From contig JBHJMN010000034.1 of assembly GCA_042219835.1 (NCBI GenBank), positions 3,160 to 67,159 on the forward strand: 64,000 bases of DNA, written 5' to 3'. This document shows positions 9,224-17,501 of this stretch, one piece after another. Each line of letters begins with the position of its first letter. The first letter of the stretch is position 1. The stretch is from Paenibacillus_G elgii_A (lineage in GTDB: Bacteria; Bacillota; Bacilli; Paenibacillales; NBRC-103111). The position numbers were made by a program, and so were the translations under genes. A model generated the notes under the pieces. It was not told the origin of the DNA and ran no database searches. It saw only the letters and a program-made list of their open reading frames with translations.

Positions 9224-9544
9224 TCAATCTCCTAAACGCGATGTCCGGTTAAAATGTTGCACGGCAGGGAGTTCCAAGCAAAAAACACCTGCTCTAACGA
9301 AATGGAGGACAAGCGTCTTGAGGTTGTTCCTCGGATGTTCGACATATTCTCCAAAAGGATCGATATCGATAAATCCGAATTTCTTGTACAGCGCTATCGA
9401 CTCGGGCTGCATAGGCCCGGTTTCGAGGAGTAAGGATCTAAATCCCGCCCGAGCCGCTTCCTGCTTCAAAAATGACAAGATACTTGACGCAATTCCTTTA
9501 TTTCGGAACGAAGGACACCAACTTCCGATACGTAATTCAGCAGC
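9224..9544 (-). pseudogene. GNAT acetyltransferase remnant (C-terminal half)
   Basis: The open stretch contains the acetyl-CoA loop FRNKGIASSILSFLKQEAA followed by LLLETGPMQPESIALYKKFG and DPFGEYVEHP, the standard second half of a GNAT fold. The N-terminal strands are missing and an in-frame stop lies at 9545-9547. The fragment abuts a ptsI fragment, so a deletion or rearrangement joined two unrelated genes. Confidence 0.7.
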
Positions 9545-9722
9545 TTACAGCTTTTTTACTGACGGCCAGCGTGTACTGACCGAGATCGTTCTTTCCGATG
9601 CTGAAGAAATTGACCTCGTGCGCAAAGCTGTCCGCCATAATCGCCGTGGACGGAACCTCGATCATGATGCCCAGCTCGACGTTTCGATCGAAATCGACGC
9701 CTTCGCAGCGCAGCTCCTCCAT
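9537..9722 (-). pseudogene. ptsI: PTS Enzyme I (ptsI) internal fragment
   Basis: 61 codons match the phosphoenolpyruvate-binding barrel of Enzyme I: RCEGVDFDRNVELGIMIEVP, then DFAHEV-like SFAHEVNFFSIGKNDLGQYT. In intact Enzyme I this is FFSIGTNDLxQYT, near residue 450 of about 570. Everything before and after is missing, and the frame ends three codons after QYTLAVSKK. It cannot be functional. An intact ptsI is presumably elsewhere. Confidence 0.75.
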
Positions 9723-10112
9723 CGCCTAGTGCGCCGCCCCTCTCGCCTTTCTCTATTCGTCCATACAGGAGATCATCGGAAACATTATCTTGACGAGTCA
9801 GTATCGGAACAATGCGATTGATATTAGCATAGCGAAGCTGTATATTTTAGACAATATGAGTCCATAATCCGGAACTTTGCTATTTCAAAAGAGTGCCACC
9901 TCAAAATTTTTTTTACCGCTTTCTGGAGTTTCAAAACGACGAGATATGAAGGGAATATCCGTTTGATGTCGAATACTCCATTATTGAGTGCGGATTAAAC
10001 TAACGGGCAGGATAATTACATAATGACCATAAACTGGAGTCTGTTACAATTGAATATGTTGCGCATTTGTAATATATTACGAACTAAAAATTAACTATAT
10101 AGGAGGAGTATT
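9723..10112. other. AT-rich intergenic region
   Basis: About 390 bases much richer in A and T than the surroundings, without a convincing frame. Apart from the promoter at 10050-10078 nothing was recognised. Confidence 0.5.
10050..10078 (+). promoter_or_regulatory. Probable sigma-A promoter for the methyltransferase
   Basis: TTGAAT, 17 bases, TATATT, 35 bases upstream of the ATG. Confidence 0.5.
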
Positions 10113-10919
10113 ATGGAGGATTCAGTCGTAAAGAGCAATTTATTATTAAATTCAAGAAAAAACACTCTTAATAATAAAGGGGTTTTAGAACAAAATAAAA
10201 AGTTTTGGGATAATACTGCTGACAAATGGTTCGGTGTAACTGCACTCCCAGAACTCGGATGCTTGATACCATCCGAAGAAGATTTACATTTGTTTGGTGA
10301 TGTGTCTGGTAAAAAAGTTCTTGAAATTGGTTGTGGAAGTGGGCACTCTCTTAAATATCATGGTGACCATCATGCATCAGAACTTTGGGGACTTGATATA
10401 TCCACACAGCAAATTGAAAATGCAACCCGTTATTTAAAAGATTGTGGATATGAAGCACGTTTATTCAACAGTCCCATGGAAGAAAATCCAGGCTTACCAA
10501 AGGATTATTTTGATATTGTTTATTCAATATATGCAATCGGCTGGACTACCGATTTACAAAAAACATTTAATTTAATCGCATCCTATTTAAAAAACAGTGG
10601 TACTTTTATATTTAGCTGGGATCACCCTGTTATGAGATGTATGGAAATTGAAGAAAATAATCTTGTAGTTAAAAGCTCTTATTACGATGAAAATCTATTT
10701 ACATTTGAAAAATACGGCTTTGATATTTCACTCAGCAAAAGGAAAATTTCAACGTATATTAACGCTTTATCTAAAGCAGGTTTTTTTATTGAGGAAATGA
10801 TAGAAGAAACTGATAAACAAACCCTTCAAAGTGAGAGTAAAGTTGAACAGAAATATCATTCTGCTTTCAATGCAAAAATGTTGCCCCTGTCCTTCGTTTT
10901 TAAAGCAAGAAAACTTTAA
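10113..10919 (+). CDS. Class I SAM-dependent methyltransferase (AT-rich)
   Basis: 268 residues. The SAM-binding motif I reads KVLEIGCGSGHSLKY at about residue 70, motif II region ELWGLDIS, and motif post-I/IV DIVYSIYAIGW. The start FWDNTADKWFGV resembles small-molecule or antibiotic-modifying methyltransferases. Base composition is clearly more AT-rich than neighbours on either side and lysine/asparagine codons end mostly in A or T, which points to recent transfer. SD AGGAGGAG precedes ATG. No partner gene is present, so the substrate is unknown. Confidence 0.8.
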   Translation: MEDSVVKSNLLLNSRKNTLNNKGVLEQNKKFWDNTADKWFGVTALPELGCLIPSEEDLHLFGDVSGKKVLEIGCGSGHSLKYHGDHHASELWGLDISTQQIENATRYLKDCGYEARLFNSPMEENPGLPKDYFDIVYSIYAIGWTTDLQKTFNLIASYLKNSGTFIFSWDHPVMRCMEIEENNLVVKSSYYDENLFTFEKYGFDISLSKRKISTYINALSKAGFFIEEMIEETDKQTLQSESKVEQKYHSAFNAKMLPLSFVFKARKL

Positions 10920-11113
10920 TCGGTAATTAATGCATAATTTTTGCGGTTATATAAACCGCAATCTTTAATATTGATTTCGCATATTGCAAAAAAGAAGCGG
11001 ATTGGCATCATGTCAACGTCAGACAGTGCATCTCCGATGAAGACTATTGTCGTCCGTCCCGTGCAAAAAATTGCACTATCGCTTCCCAGAAACTTTTCAT
11101 ACCTAATCTCGTA
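10916..11113 (-). pseudogene. Possible HAD-phosphatase remnant
   Basis: An open minus-strand stretch without a start contains IVFIGDALSDVDMM, which fits the GDxxxDxxMM motif of Cof-type HAD phosphatases. The rest of the stretch does not resemble a HAD domain, and it runs into the yqaE ribosome binding site. It is either decayed debris or chance. Confidence 0.3.
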
Positions 11114-11148
11114 TAACAGAATAACGAACCTAAAAGGAGGTTTTTCGG

Positions 11149-11337
11149 ATGTATCTTCTAGCTATACTGCTCCCTCCTGTTGCCGTTCTATTTTGCGGAA
11201 AACCGATACAGGCTCTTCTCAACTTTATTCTGACGCTCTTCTTCTGGCTGCCGGGCGTCATTCACGCTTGTCTGGTCGTTCACGAACGCAAGCAGGATCA
11301 ACGGATGGAAAGAATGGCCCGGAACACATACAGGTAA
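11149..11337 (+). CDS. yqaE: YqaE/Pmp3-family small membrane protein
   Basis: 62 residues with the two hydrophobic helices of the UPF0057/Pmp3 family: LLAILLPPVAVLFCGKPIQ, then ALLNFILTLFFWLPGVIHA, and a basic tail VHERKQDQRMER. In yeast and plants such proteolipids affect membrane potential; in Bacillus the role is unclear. SD AAAAGGAGG precedes ATG. A perfect terminator follows. Confidence 0.9.
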   Translation: MYLLAILLPPVAVLFCGKPIQALLNFILTLFFWLPGVIHACLVVHERKQDQRMERMARNTYR

Positions 11338-11353
11338 TGGGGTATAGGAAGCG

Positions 11354-11403
11354 GGTCCCCGCAAAAAACACTTCTCTCATCGAAAGTGTTTTTTGCGGGG
11401 ACC
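11354..11403. terminator. Perfect 20-bp hairpin, likely bidirectional terminator
   Basis: GGTCCCCGCAAAAAACACTT pairs perfectly with its complement across a 10-base loop. The A and T runs lie inside the stem, so it can act on either strand. It separates yqaE from the MerR-type gene. Confidence 0.8.
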
Positions 11404-11413
11404 TTATTTGTTG

Positions 11414-11444
11414 TTGACTCTAACGTTACGTTATACGCTATAGT
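11414..11444 (+). promoter_or_regulatory. MerR-type promoter with 19-bp spacer and internal dyad
   Basis: TTGACT and TATAGT are separated by 19 bases, the over-long spacing typical of promoters remodelled by MerR-family proteins. The spacer holds a dyad around CTAACGTTACGTTAT. It directly precedes the MerR/TipAS gene, so autoregulation is likely. Confidence 0.75.
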
Positions 11445-11474
11445 GATGCTTGAAAGGAGGTCGCGACGATTCCG

Positions 11475-12215
11475 GTGAAGGTGAAAGAGGTTGCGGATTT
11501 AGTCGGCATCAGTGTGCGCACGCTTCATCATTACGATGCAATTGGATTATTGACCCCGGACGGGACGACGGAAGCCGGGTATCGCTTGTACTCTGACGAT
11601 AATCTTGAAATGCTGCAGCAGATTTTATTTTTCAGAGAACTTGACTTCCCTTTAACGAAAATCAAAGAAATGATTCACAGTCCTTCCTTTAACCGTCTGG
11701 AAGCACTGGAACTGCACCGGAACATGCTGCTTGAAAAACGCAACAGGCTCGATAACATGATAGCGACGATCGATAAAACGATGCGTCATGCGAGAGGAGA
11801 AATTCAAATGACGGCAAAAGAAAAATTCGAAGGCTTTGACTTCAGCCGTAATCCTTACGAGCAAGAAGCCCGCGAACGTTGGGGCAATGAAGCGGTCAAT
11901 AAGGCCAACGCCAAGGTCGGCTCCATGTCGAAAGACGAACAGGAAGCAATGGGCAAAACGATGAATGGGATCTACGCCAAGCTGGCCGAACTTCGCGGCG
12001 GCTCGCCGGATTCTGCGGAGGCGCAGACGGCCATTAAAGAATGGTACGAGCTATTGAACCAAATGGGTTCTTACTCACTCGAAGCCTTCAAAGGCTTGGG
12101 TCAAATGTATGTGGATGACGAGCGCTTCACCCAAAGCATCGACCGCTTCGGCGACGGATTGGCGAAATTTATGCGCGATGCGATGGCCGTTTATGCGGAT
12201 ACAAACCGGAAATAG
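11475..12215 (+). CDS. MerR-family regulator with TipAS drug-sensing domain
   Basis: 246 residues. Residues 1-70 are the MerR winged helix (VKEVADLVGISVRTLHHYDA, GLLTPD, GYRLYSDD), followed by a dimerisation helix to about 110. Residues about 125-245 form a TipAS-like domain (FEGFDFSRNPYEQEARERWG, and YELLNQMGSYSLEAFKGLGQ), the all-alpha pocket that binds multidrug or thiopeptide ligands in TipA and Mta. Such proteins activate their own 19-bp-spacer promoter. The start is uncertain: GTG 11475 is 14 bases from AAAGGAGG, whereas an in-frame ATT at 11469 or ACG at 11466 would be better spaced. Confidence 0.85.
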   Translation: MKVKEVADLVGISVRTLHHYDAIGLLTPDGTTEAGYRLYSDDNLEMLQQILFFRELDFPLTKIKEMIHSPSFNRLEALELHRNMLLEKRNRLDNMIATIDKTMRHARGEIQMTAKEKFEGFDFSRNPYEQEARERWGNEAVNKANAKVGSMSKDEQEAMGKTMNGIYAKLAELRGGSPDSAEAQTAIKEWYELLNQMGSYSLEAFKGLGQMYVDDERFTQSIDRFGDGLAKFMRDAMAVYADTNRK

Positions 12216-12221
12216 TACGAT

Positions 12222-12269
12222 GGGCAGTCCCGCAAGTCATTCCCAGATGACTTCGGGGCTGCCCTTTTT
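12222..12269 (+). terminator. Terminator after the MerR gene
   Basis: Long hairpin with GGGCAG / CTGCCC outer and AAGTCAT / ATGACTT inner arms, followed by TTTTT. Confidence 0.85.
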
Positions 12270-12340
12270 CGTTGTTAAAGCCTCGAATAATCGCTTTTTG
12301 GATCGGTTAAGCTAAACTATGGAAAGGATGGGATTCGCAG

Positions 12341-12970
12341 ATGGAGCATTTGGAATGTGACGTTTCCCCTTTAAAAAAGGAGCTCAAGGAACAATTAACG
12401 GACATCCTTCACAGCATCGGAAAGGTCGTTTCCAGCCTGGACGAGGTCAATACGTGCCTGCTTAACGAGATCGAGCATCTTTCCAAGCGGTTCTCCAAGA
12501 CGGGAGCGCTTGCTTCGACCTATTATTTGAACTGTTTTCTGTCGCCCTATACGAGCAAGTATAAAGAGATTTCCCGTTCTGTGAACCACCTGGGTCTCAA
12601 ACGTCAAGGCGCTCTCATTGTCATCCAGCGGGAGGATAGCATCGATTCCTGGATCACCCCGGGCATCCTCCTGTCCGCGGAAATTACCAGTTCCTTGCTG
12701 GAGTCCATCTTCGCTCCGGGCAGCCCGCTGCATGACGGGGCCGTATTTATACGCTCCGACCAGATCGTCTCGGCCGCCAACATCCTCCCTCTGACCGAAC
12801 GAACCTTCCCCAATCAAAAGCTGGGAACCCGTCACCGCGCCGCCATCGGACTGTCGGAGCGGACCGATGCGTTAATCATCGTCGTATCCGAGGAAACCGG
12901 GAAAACCTCCTTTTGTCTGAACGGCCATCTTTATCCTTTCTCGATCCCCTCGGGATACGTTATCCCTTAG
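12341..12970 (+). CDS. cdaS: Diadenylate cyclase CdaS (c-di-AMP synthase, sporulation type)
   Basis: 209 residues that make cyclic di-AMP from two ATP. Residues 1-65 are two alpha helices without membrane segments, as in CdaS, where they inhibit activity by driving hexamer formation; CdaA and DisA have membrane or DNA-binding parts instead. Residues about 70-205 are the DAC domain with the catalytic motifs PLHDGAVFI and GTRHRAAIGLS. In B. subtilis cdaS is made in the forespore. The spacing from AGGATGGGA to ATG is long. The last 11 bases overlap the convergent dinB-like gene. Confidence 0.9.
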   Translation: MEHLECDVSPLKKELKEQLTDILHSIGKVVSSLDEVNTCLLNEIEHLSKRFSKTGALASTYYLNCFLSPYTSKYKEISRSVNHLGLKRQGALIVIQREDSIDSWITPGILLSAEITSSLLESIFAPGSPLHDGAVFIRSDQIVSAANILPLTERTFPNQKLGTRHRAAIGLSERTDALIIVVSEETGKTSFCLNGHLYPFSIPSGYVIP

Positions 12971-13463
12971 AACAGGATTTCAACTCTTTAATTTGCTCGA
13001 TATGTCGTTGCTCGTGTAAATACAATAATTCAACCCATTGATCCAATGGCAAGTCGCCAAAAACAGGATGATTTACTGCTATTGCCTTCAAAATGGATTT
13101 GTCGTCTATCTTACCAAGAACATCCATCAATTTATTTCTTGATTCGCTTAATAGTTGAACGATTTGCAAAACTTGAAAAGGTTCGGAACTTGGTTCCGAA
13201 ATCTGGGGCGCTTGAATCTTATTGGACCGATCTGACACAAAGTGAGCCGGTATGTGTTCTGATCCGCTTGGACTCTTTTGTTCAAGCCCAAACACAATTG
13301 CTTTTGCGAACAGCTTTTCCGTAATAAACAAATGATGACAAACCTGAGCTATGCTCCATTTACTCATCTCAAATCGTCGATTGAATTCATCAAAACTTAA
13401 AGAAGAAACCTCATTTAGCAACCGCTCTCTGGTTGTAAATAAATTCTCTTCAAATTTATCCAT
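12960..13463 (-). CDS. DinB-superfamily protein
   Basis: 167 residues forming a four-helix DinB/YfiT-like bundle. Possible metal ligands appear as the CHHLFITEK pair in helix 2 and YLHEQRHIEQIKEL near the C-terminus, the usual His triad of this superfamily. Members include bacillithiol S-transferases and metal-dependent hydrolases; the actual reaction is not evident. The 3' end overlaps cdaS by 11 bases. Composition is somewhat AT-richer than neighbours. Confidence 0.75.
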   Translation of the reverse strand: MDKFEENLFTTRERLLNEVSSLSFDEFNRRFEMSKWSIAQVCHHLFITEKLFAKAIVFGLEQKSPSGSEHIPAHFVSDRSNKIQAPQISEPSSEPFQVLQIVQLLSESRNKLMDVLGKIDDKSILKAIAVNHPVFGDLPLDQWVELLYLHEQRHIEQIKELKSCSKG

Positions 13464-13621
13464 GCGATATCTCCCTTCGTTTCCAAATCAACATTTATTA
13501 TAACAAAGTTCTATATACTTGGTACGATTTATTTTCACAAATATTACAGATAGTTTCTGCTTACCCCTCAAGCAAAAAATAAACCGTCATCTTGAAGGGA
13601 TAAAGACTTGCAAGAAAGAAC

Positions 13622-13649
13622 CGAAAAAACCGGACCCTTAGCCGGTTCT
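13622..13649 (-). terminator. Terminator of the epimerase gene
   Basis: Minus-strand GAACCGG-CTAAGGGT-CCGGTT hairpin with a T run, 34 bases beyond the stop codon. Confidence 0.75.
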
Positions 13650-13682
13650 CTTGGAGTTGAAAATCCCCTATATCTTACAATG

Positions 13683-14726
13683 TTAATCTATACAGATCAC
13701 ACCGGCTTCGCGCAATTCATTTAGCATCGCATCGTCTTTGTCATCATCATGACCAATATCCTCTGGCAGATGAGCCAGTTCCCAATCAATCGTTTTTTTC
13801 AATCCTTCCTTAAAGGAGAAAATTTCTCGGTAGCCTAATTCTTCCCGAATTCGCTTGGATTCGACGATGATATTTTGTTCTGTGTGCAAGGGGATGCCTA
13901 GCTCATCTGGAAGGTGACCGGTAGGAACTTGGATGATTTTACCTTGCCAATTCAGCTGGTCGCCAATAGCCTGAATGAAATCTAACATCGTTCTCGTCTG
14001 AAGCTCTGCTATGTTGTAGAGGCGTCCTGCTGCTCGCTCGTTTGTTATCGCTAATGCAATGCCATAAGCGACATCCTCCACATATCCGTGAGACCAGAGC
14101 CAATTTGAATAACCTTCATCCAGCAAAATAACTGGTCTGTCATCATGCAATGGCTTCAATTTGAAATAATGAAATAGTCTATGCTGTGGATCATTTGGTC
14201 CGTAAACCGCGGGCAGGCGTACAACAGTTGCTGTTAAGTAAGGGTCGTTCATGACCATCTCTTCCAGAGGAATTTTGTCATAACGATTGCACCAATCATC
14301 GGGATTCTTGGCGGGGTCTTGGTAAGGGTAACGATTGTTTCTAACGGCAGAATCCTCCGAAATCGGCAATGGCTCTAACGGTCCGTTGTCAGCCCGTCGG
14401 ACGACACCATAAGCACGATAAACATCCTGACTACTGATCATCACGAGTCGATTCGTAATGCCGCGGAATGTATGCAGTACGGGCACGATGTCTGTTTCTG
14501 TGTAAGCAATCATATCCACTACAACGTCGGGAGACAAGGATTGAAAGGCCGCCTTGTGTTGCTCCAATTGCATTTTGTCCCCGTATATGTGCTTTACGGT
14601 GGAAGGCAAGTCGATTTCAGTCTTGCCACGATGGAACAAGGTAATATCATGATAGCCCATGGCATCAAGATGGCGAATCACGTATGGTCCGATAAAGTTA
14701 GTTCCTCCAATGATGAGAATTTTCAT
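13683..14726 (-). CDS. NAD-dependent epimerase/dehydratase (SDR family)
   Basis: 347 residues of the extended short-chain dehydrogenase family. The NAD-binding motif is ILIIGGTNFIGPYV (GxxxFxG), but the usual YxxxK appears as NRYDKIPLEEMV, with Tyr and Lys only three residues apart as expected. The VVDMIAYTE and VRLPAVYGPNDP motifs resemble UDP-glucose epimerase-like and isoflavone-reductase-like enzymes acting on nucleotide sugars. ATG 14726 is 8 bases after GAGG; GTG 14735 lies in the Shine-Dalgarno. A single-gene unit with its own terminator; substrate unknown. Confidence 0.8.
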   Translation of the reverse strand: MKILIIGGTNFIGPYVIRHLDAMGYHDITLFHRGKTEIDLPSTVKHIYGDKMQLEQHKAAFQSLSPDVVVDMIAYTETDIVPVLHTFRGITNRLVMISSQDVYRAYGVVRRADNGPLEPLPISEDSAVRNNRYPYQDPAKNPDDWCNRYDKIPLEEMVMNDPYLTATVVRLPAVYGPNDPQHRLFHYFKLKPLHDDRPVILLDEGYSNWLWSHGYVEDVAYGIALAITNERAAGRLYNIAELQTRTMLDFIQAIGDQLNWQGKIIQVPTGHLPDELGIPLHTEQNIIVESKRIREELGYREIFSFKEGLKKTIDWELAHLPEDIGHDDDKDDAMLNELREAGVICID

Positions 14727-14771
14727 TTTGGACACCTCGACTTTCCGTTGTTATTTCATGTTAATTATAGC

Positions 14772-14813
14772 AAAAAAACTCGAGTCCCTTCGTGTACAGG
14801 AAATCGAGTTTTT
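14772..14813 (-). terminator. Terminator of the 130-residue gene
   Basis: AAAAACTCGA and TCGAGTTTTT arms flank a loop; on the minus strand it ends with seven T. It can act in both directions. Confidence 0.75.
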
Positions 14814-14835
14814 AATTGCGTCCAAGACCTAAAAC

Positions 14836-15228
14836 TTATTCCAATGATTTTTTTATTAATTTGAATCGCTCGTTGATCATTTCATGGGGATTAATATGTT
14901 TAACTCCAGCGGCCTTCGCTGCAAAACTGGCGAAATTTAACCCTGCGCCAAATATTTGTAAAGCTCCGTCGGCGAGGTTTCCTTTTTTTAATTCTTCGAT
15001 GCCGTCTCTAATAAAATTGTTACTTTCGTCCAGATGGCAATCAGCTATGTATTTATTTCCTTCGTGAAATAATTTAAGATTTTCCAATATTTGATTTGCT
15101 GTTTCTTCTGATATGCCCGCATCGATATCCATAAGCATTTCGTTTATAGGTTTTACTAATCTTCCATACAAGCTATCGTATTCTTCGCAGTAAGCCGCTA
15201 TTTTTTCTCGTAATTCTTTTGCATTCAT
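14836..15228 (-). CDS. Hypothetical helical protein, 130 residues
   Basis: No family recognised. The chain is mostly alpha-helical and acidic at the start (MNAKELREKIAAYCEEYDSL), with one weakly hydrophobic alanine-rich stretch near residues 90-108 (FGAGLNFASFAAKAAGV). SD AAGGAGCG is 7 bases before ATG, and a terminator follows, so it is probably expressed. It is AT-rich relative to the window, which suggests accessory origin. Confidence 0.65.
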   Translation of the reverse strand: MNAKELREKIAAYCEEYDSLYGRLVKPINEMLMDIDAGISEETANQILENLKLFHEGNKYIADCHLDESNNFIRDGIEELKKGNLADGALQIFGAGLNFASFAAKAAGVKHINPHEMINERFKLIKKSLE

Positions 15229-15342
15229 TGTTTTCGCTCCTTAAATTATTTTTTTCGTCTGCTTTTTCGCAACTCCAAATTCTAACATAATTTAGCATGA
15301 CATCTTTTATATACTTTGTCAACAATAATGTATTATAAGTAT

Positions 15343-15420
15343 AAAAAAATAGGGGCGACCGCCAACATATCTTTGAAAAACATGCGTACGTTTTTCGCGT
15401 TTTGTTGGCGGTACCCCTAT
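15343..15420 (-). terminator. Large compound hairpin, probable terminator of the aldo/keto reductase gene
   Basis: Outer arms ATAGGGG...CCGCCAACA and TGTTGGCGG...CCCCTAT pair; the loop itself holds a near-palindrome AAAAACATGCGTACGTTTTT. Seven T follow on the minus strand. At 70 bases it is larger than the other terminators here and could instead be a small mobile palindromic repeat. Confidence 0.6.
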
Positions 15421-15492
15421 TCACGGTGATGGTATCCTACAGCGGCGCACCATTCGTTTGACGATGTCCAACGTTTTCGCAGAACGCTGAGC

Positions 15493-16467
15493 TTACGGCA
15501 TAGTGCGGCCCCGCGAGGCGACGTAGAGCGTGTACCACTCTTCCCTTGTAAGCATCACCCGCTCCGCTTCGCCGCAAGCCCGGATGCGATCGGGACGCAC
15601 GGTGCCGATCACCGGCTGGATCTTTGCGGGATGACGCAGCAGAAACGCGAGCACGATCGCTTCCGGCGATACGTCCTTCTGCTCAGCCATACGGCTGACC
15701 AAGGCTGCGGTGGCCCGGACAGATTCCGGCTGCCCCGACAAGTCGCCGCCTGTGAACAGACCCCGCGCGAGCGGACTCCATGCCTGGATCTGGATATGTT
15801 CCATCTGGCAAAATTCCATCGTCCCTTCCGGGAACGAGACGCCAGTGCCCTGCGGCTGGTTTAAATGTACGCCTGCATCCAGCCAGTCCAGCTTGAGCAG
15901 ACTCATTTCCAGCTGATTCGCGATGAGCGGCTGCCGGATCATGGACTGCAGGAAGCGGATTTGCGCCGCGTTCATGTTCGAGACGCCGAACGCTCTTACT
16001 TTCCCCGCTTCGTGCAGCAGCTGGAACGCTTCCGCCACTTCTTCCGGTTCCATCAGCGGATCGGGCCGGTGCAGAAGCAAAATATCCAGCGTCTCGATGC
16101 CGAGCCGGCTTAAAATCCCGTCGACACTCGCTTCAATATGCTCCTTCGAGAAATCGTACCGCCCCGGAACCCCCTCTTCCTCGAAGCGGATGCCGCATTT
16201 GGATTGAATGATGATCCGCTCCCGCAGATCGGGACGCTCCTTCAACACTTGACCGAACACTTGCTCGGCCTTGCCTTTGGTGTAAATATTCGCGTGATCG
16301 AACATATTGATGCCAGCGGAGAGCGCCGCTTCGACCGCTTCGTGCGCCTGCTTGACGTGTTCCGCCGTGTACGGCTCCCGGTCCCAGCCTCCGCCAAGCC
16401 CCATGCAGCCGAGCACAATCCGGCTGGCGCGAAATTCGTGTTTATGTAATGGAATTGGTGTGTTCAT
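15493..16467 (-). CDS. Aldo/keto reductase (YdhF-like)
   Basis: 324-residue NADPH-dependent oxidoreductase with a TIM barrel. The catalytic tetrad is visible as Asp and Tyr in MFDHANIYTKGKAE, Lys in IIQSKCGIRF and His in LLLHRPDPLM. The coenzyme-binding end reads QPVIGTVRPDRIRAC. The sequence layout matches the YdhF/AKR11-like branch. SD AGAGGAG precedes ATG. It is divergent in function from its neighbour nat but on the same strand. Confidence 0.9.
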   Translation of the reverse strand: MNTPIPLHKHEFRASRIVLGCMGLGGGWDREPYTAEHVKQAHEAVEAALSAGINMFDHANIYTKGKAEQVFGQVLKERPDLRERIIIQSKCGIRFEEEGVPGRYDFSKEHIEASVDGILSRLGIETLDILLLHRPDPLMEPEEVAEAFQLLHEAGKVRAFGVSNMNAAQIRFLQSMIRQPLIANQLEMSLLKLDWLDAGVHLNQPQGTGVSFPEGTMEFCQMEHIQIQAWSPLARGLFTGGDLSGQPESVRATAALVSRMAEQKDVSPEAIVLAFLLRHPAKIQPVIGTVRPDRIRACGEAERVMLTREEWYTLYVASRGRTMP

Positions 16468-16554
16468 TGGTATGTACGCTCCTCTGTCTTGTTCTCGCGA
16501 GTCTGTCGCTTATTATATGTCATGCTCGTGAACCGCTGCAATGGTGCGCCGGAC

Positions 16555-17304
16555 TTAGGGGGCAAGAAACCGTTCCAAGATGTCGTCGATGCGGCCGGCT
16601 TCAATCGTCTCTTTGGTTTTAGTCGGACCGTCGACTACGGTCAAGGAATGATCGAACAGCGTCATTCGGCCTTCCTCCGTCACTTTCATCAAGAAATAAA
16701 CTTTGTTGAACGGCGATTCCGGGGCGTATTGCGTCACGTCGCACACCTCGGCAAAATCTTCGAGCTGCTTCGGTTCCAGATCAAACCTGTATAGGATGGT
16801 CCAGTCCCGCTCCTCCTTCTTCTCCAAAATATAACTGTTCCGCAGCTCAGGATACGGTCTGATCCGATAGAAACCGTCCGTGTCCTGAATCTCCTCCCCA
16901 GTCATGGGCACCGGACGGCGCGGGGAGTTGCCGCCAAAGCCGACGTCAACCAAATATGGACGCCCCTCCAAACGAACGAGATTGGTGGCATGCGAGCCTT
17001 CCGTCCCCCATTGCCCTTCTCCCCGATAGACCGTTGCAGCAATCATATGGGTCTCAAACCCGATCCGGCGCAGCAGCTCGCTGAACAATCCGTTTAACTC
17101 ATAGCAGACGCCACCCCTGCGCCGGTTCACGAGTTTATCGAAGAGGTCGCCGGTCCGAAGCGCGATCGGAATGCCGCGCAGAATATCTAAATTTTCAAAA
17201 GGAACCCGGGTCACATGCTGCTTTTGCAGCTGCGTCAAGCCTTCCAAGGTCTGTTGAACAGGCTCTGCTGCTTCGATGCGCTGCAAGTAAAGACGCGTAT
17301 CCAT
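16555..17304 (-). CDS. nat: Arylamine N-acetyltransferase
   Basis: 249 residues. Transfers acetyl from acetyl-CoA to arylamines or hydrazines through a cysteine. The triad is Cys in RRRGGVCYELNGLF, His in GSHATNLVRL and Asp in YLVDVGFGGNSPRRP. Length is normal for the family (about 250-280). Start: ATG 17304 is 9 bases after AAGGGG; ATG 17310 and 17340 are also in frame. The gene has no obvious operon partner. Confidence 0.9.
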   Translation of the reverse strand: MDTRLYLQRIEAAEPVQQTLEGLTQLQKQHVTRVPFENLDILRGIPIALRTGDLFDKLVNRRRGGVCYELNGLFSELLRRIGFETHMIAATVYRGEGQWGTEGSHATNLVRLEGRPYLVDVGFGGNSPRRPVPMTGEEIQDTDGFYRIRPYPELRNSYILEKKEERDWTILYRFDLEPKQLEDFAEVCDVTQYAPESPFNKVYFLMKVTEEGRMTLFDHSLTVVDGPTKTKETIEAGRIDDILERFLAP

Positions 17305-17459
17305 GTTCATTATCCCCTTTTTCTTATTTTTGGAATCCATGCTGCGTTAAAGCCACGACGCACGCAGGCAGTATCGTGTTGACCTATCGTTTCGATCTAG
17401 TATATGTCGAAGCGGCGATCGCTTCAACCACGAAAATGCGGCTCCAAACCGCGACGCAT

Positions 17460-17490
17460 GAAAAAACAGCCGCCCGCAAGCAGCTGTTTT
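17460..17490 (-). terminator. Terminator closing the ATP-grasp cassette
   Basis: Minus-strand AAAACAGC-loop-GCTGTTTTTT hairpin 11 bases beyond the stop of the last cassette gene. Confidence 0.85.
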
Positions 17491-17501
17491 CCTTCACTTG
17501 G

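Noticed and set aside
10941..11417. Plus-strand 158-codon frame covering the yqaE region
   Set aside because: It overlaps yqaE in another frame; yqaE has a clear family match and ribosome binding site.
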